The translations under genes were made by a program, and so were the position numbers. Below, piece after piece: positions 62,668 through 64,000 of a stretch of DNA of 64,000 nucleotides (its first letter is position 1; each line of letters starts with the position of its first letter). The notes beneath the pieces were generated by a model. That model saw nothing but the letters and a program-made list of their open reading frames with translations, had not been told where the DNA came from and did not search any database. Source of the stretch: Paenibacillus sp. FSL R10-2782. GTDB lineage: Bacteria; Bacillota; Bacilli; Paenibacillales; Paenibacillaceae. Location of the stretch: contig NZ_CP151951.1 of NCBI RefSeq assembly GCF_038592985.1, positions 4,752,501-4,816,500 on the forward strand, read 5' to 3'.

Positions 62668-64000
62668 TCAGGACTTCGCGGATACGTTATCCTTTTTTGT
62701 AACGGTCAACGCACCGTTCTCTTCATCAATAAAGAGAGAATCACCTTTAGTGATATTACCCGACAGCAACTCCTCAGACAGACGGTCCTCGATATGCTTC
62801 TGGATTGCACGACGTAGTGGACGCGCACCATACGCCGGATCAAAGCCTTCCTTCGCAAGGAATGCCTTAGCCTTGTCTGTCAACTCAAAGTCCACCTCGT
62901 ACTCATTCAGACGCTTACGCAGCTCTTCGGACATGAGGGACACGATTTCGGCGATGTGTTTTTCTTCGAGAGAATGGAAAACGATAATTTCATCAATCCG
63001 GTTCAAGAACTCGGGACGGAAGCTTTTCTTCAGTTCATCCATCACTTTGCCCTTCATGTTATCATAATCCGCACCAGCGTCCACAACAGCTGTAAAGCCG
63101 AGCGTGGAGTTGCGTTTGATCGCCTGTGCACCCACATTGGATGTCAGGATGATGAGTGTGTTGCGGAAATCGACAACACGGCCTTTGGAATCCGTCAGAC
63201 GTCCATCTTCCAGCACTTGCAGAAGAATGTTGAATACTTCTGGATGTGCTTTTTCAATCTCATCCAGCAGTACGACGGAGTAAGGTTTACGACGTACCTT
63301 CTCAGTCAATTGGCCGCCTTCTTCATATCCAACATATCCTGGAGGCGCTCCTACCAGGCGGGACGTGGAATGCTTCTCCATGTATTCGGACATATCGATT
63401 CGGATAACCGCATTTTCATCTCCGAACATGGATTCAGCCAACGCGCGTGCCAGCTCAGTTTTACCAACCCCGGTTGGACCGAGGAAAATAAAGGAGCCGA
63501 TTGGACGTTTCGGATCTTTCAGTCCGGCACGTGCCCGGCGAATAGCCCGACTAACTGCCTTAACTGCTTCATCCTGCCCAATTACCCGCTCATGCAGCAA
63601 TTCTTCCATGTTCAACAAGCGATGCGTTTCTTCCTCTTTCAGCTTGCTAACTGGAACACCTGTCCAAATCGCAACGACCTGAGCAATATCCTCCGGTGTT
63701 ACTTCGGAATCTGTACGTCCCTGTTGCTCTTTCCATTGGTTTTTCGTAACATCCAGCTCTTCACGAATTTTCTGCTCTGTATCACGCAATGCAGCCGCCT
63801 TTTCGAACTCTTGGCTTTGTACAGCCGAATCCTTTTCCTTACGAATATCTTCCAGACGGTTTTCCAGCTGTTTCAAGTTTGGCGGTACCGTATAGGAATT
63901 CAGCCTTACCTTGGAACCTGCTTCATCAATAAGGTCAATTGCTTTATCCGGCAGGAAGCGGTCGGTGATATAACGATCTGACAATTTTACTGCCGCTTCA
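62668..64000 (-). CDS. clpC: ATP-dependent Clp protease ATPase subunit ClpC (C-terminal part, cut by window edge)
   Basis: ClpC unfolds substrates for ClpP and, with McsB and MecA, handles regulators and damaged proteins. The visible 444 codons cover the end of AAA+ domain 1, the UVR-like middle domain ([13 protein letters not shown]), and the complete domain 2 with Walker [11 protein letters not shown] and [14 protein letters not shown]. The reading frame is open through base 64000, so the N-terminal half lies outside. ctsR and mcsAB are expected farther right. Confidence 0.97.
   Translation of the reverse strand, partial: EAAVKLSDRYITDRFLPDKAIDLIDEAGSKVRLNSYTVPPNLKQLENRLEDIRKEKDSAVQSQEFEKAAALRDTEQKIREELDVTKNQWKEQQGRTDSEVTPEDIAQVVAIWTGVPVSKLKEEETHRLLNMEELLHERVIGQDEAVKAVSRAIRRARAGLKDPKRPIGSFIFLGPTGVGKTELARALAESMFGDENAVIRIDMSEYMEKHSTSRLVGAPPGYVGYEEGGQLTEKVRRKPYSVVLLDEIEKAHPEVFNILLQVLEDGRLTDSKGRVVDFRNTLIILTSNVGAQAIKRNSTLGFTAVVDAGADYDNMKGKVMDELKKSFRPEFLNRIDEIIVFHSLEEKHIAEIVSLMSEELRKRLNEYEVDFELTDKAKAFLAKEGFDPAYGARPLRRAIQKHIEDRLSEELLSGNITKGDSLFIDEENGALTVTKKDNVSAKS

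Overview
The window is a stretch of a Paenibacillus-type genome (spore-forming Bacillota; P. polymyxa-like by feel, species not provable here). The evidence is the near-complete Bacillus-type order clpC-radA-disA-ispDF-gltX-cysES-sigH-nusG-rpl/rpoBC-str-S10-spc-alpha, the sporulation and germination genes pdaB, gerD, cwlD and sigH, a zinc-type S14, and pssA between disA and the PIN/TRAM gene. Nearly everything lies on the minus strand, so conventional reading runs from base 64000 to base 1.

Right part (64000-45000): the C-terminal part of clpC (cut by the window edge), radA, disA, pssA, a YacL-like PIN/TRAM membrane protein, ispD-ispF, gltX, then a cysteine T-box riboswitch (specifier TGC) ahead of cysE-cysS-mrnC-rlmB-yacP. 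Next come sigH, rpmG-secE-nusG-rplK-rplA, an L10-type leader with an attenuator hairpin, rplJ-rplL, an RsmC-like methyltransferase and rpoB.

Middle part (45000-15300): rpoB-rpoC, an L7Ae-like K-turn protein, rpsL-rpsG-fusA-tuf, the S10 operon from its own promoter (rpsJ to rpsQ), the spc genes (rplN to secY), adk, a methionine aminopeptidase homologue that has lost most of its active site, a KOW protein, infA, rpmJ, rpsM-rpsK-rpoA-rplQ, truA and rplM-rpsI. The ecfA1-ecfA2-ecfT genes that sit between rplQ and truA in Bacillus are absent.

Left part (15300-1): an accessory block interrupts the conserved order. From right to left it holds about 890 bp of non-coding DNA with several inverted repeats, an MmgE/PrpD-family gene, a LysR regulator on the plus strand, and a divergent operon of two DJ-1/PfpI paralogues, a beta-glucoside PTS permease (IIBCA) and a family 1 6-phospho-beta-glucosidase. 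After it come the sulfate assimilation pair cysH-sat, then the sporulation cluster cwlD, salA, gerD(+), pdaB(+), a SpoIIM-domain membrane protein and a small unknown protein. The left edge is the promoter and leader of an rRNA operon whose genes lie outside the window.

Most of the window is the housekeeping transcription and translation superoperon. The points that stand out are the gutted MetAP gene, the LysR-linked glucoside/DJ-1/PrpD cluster with its structured flanking DNA, a hairpin that masks the cwlD ribosome-binding site and carries a SigE-like promoter, and a promoter nested in a terminator-like hairpin ahead of rpmG-secE-nusG.
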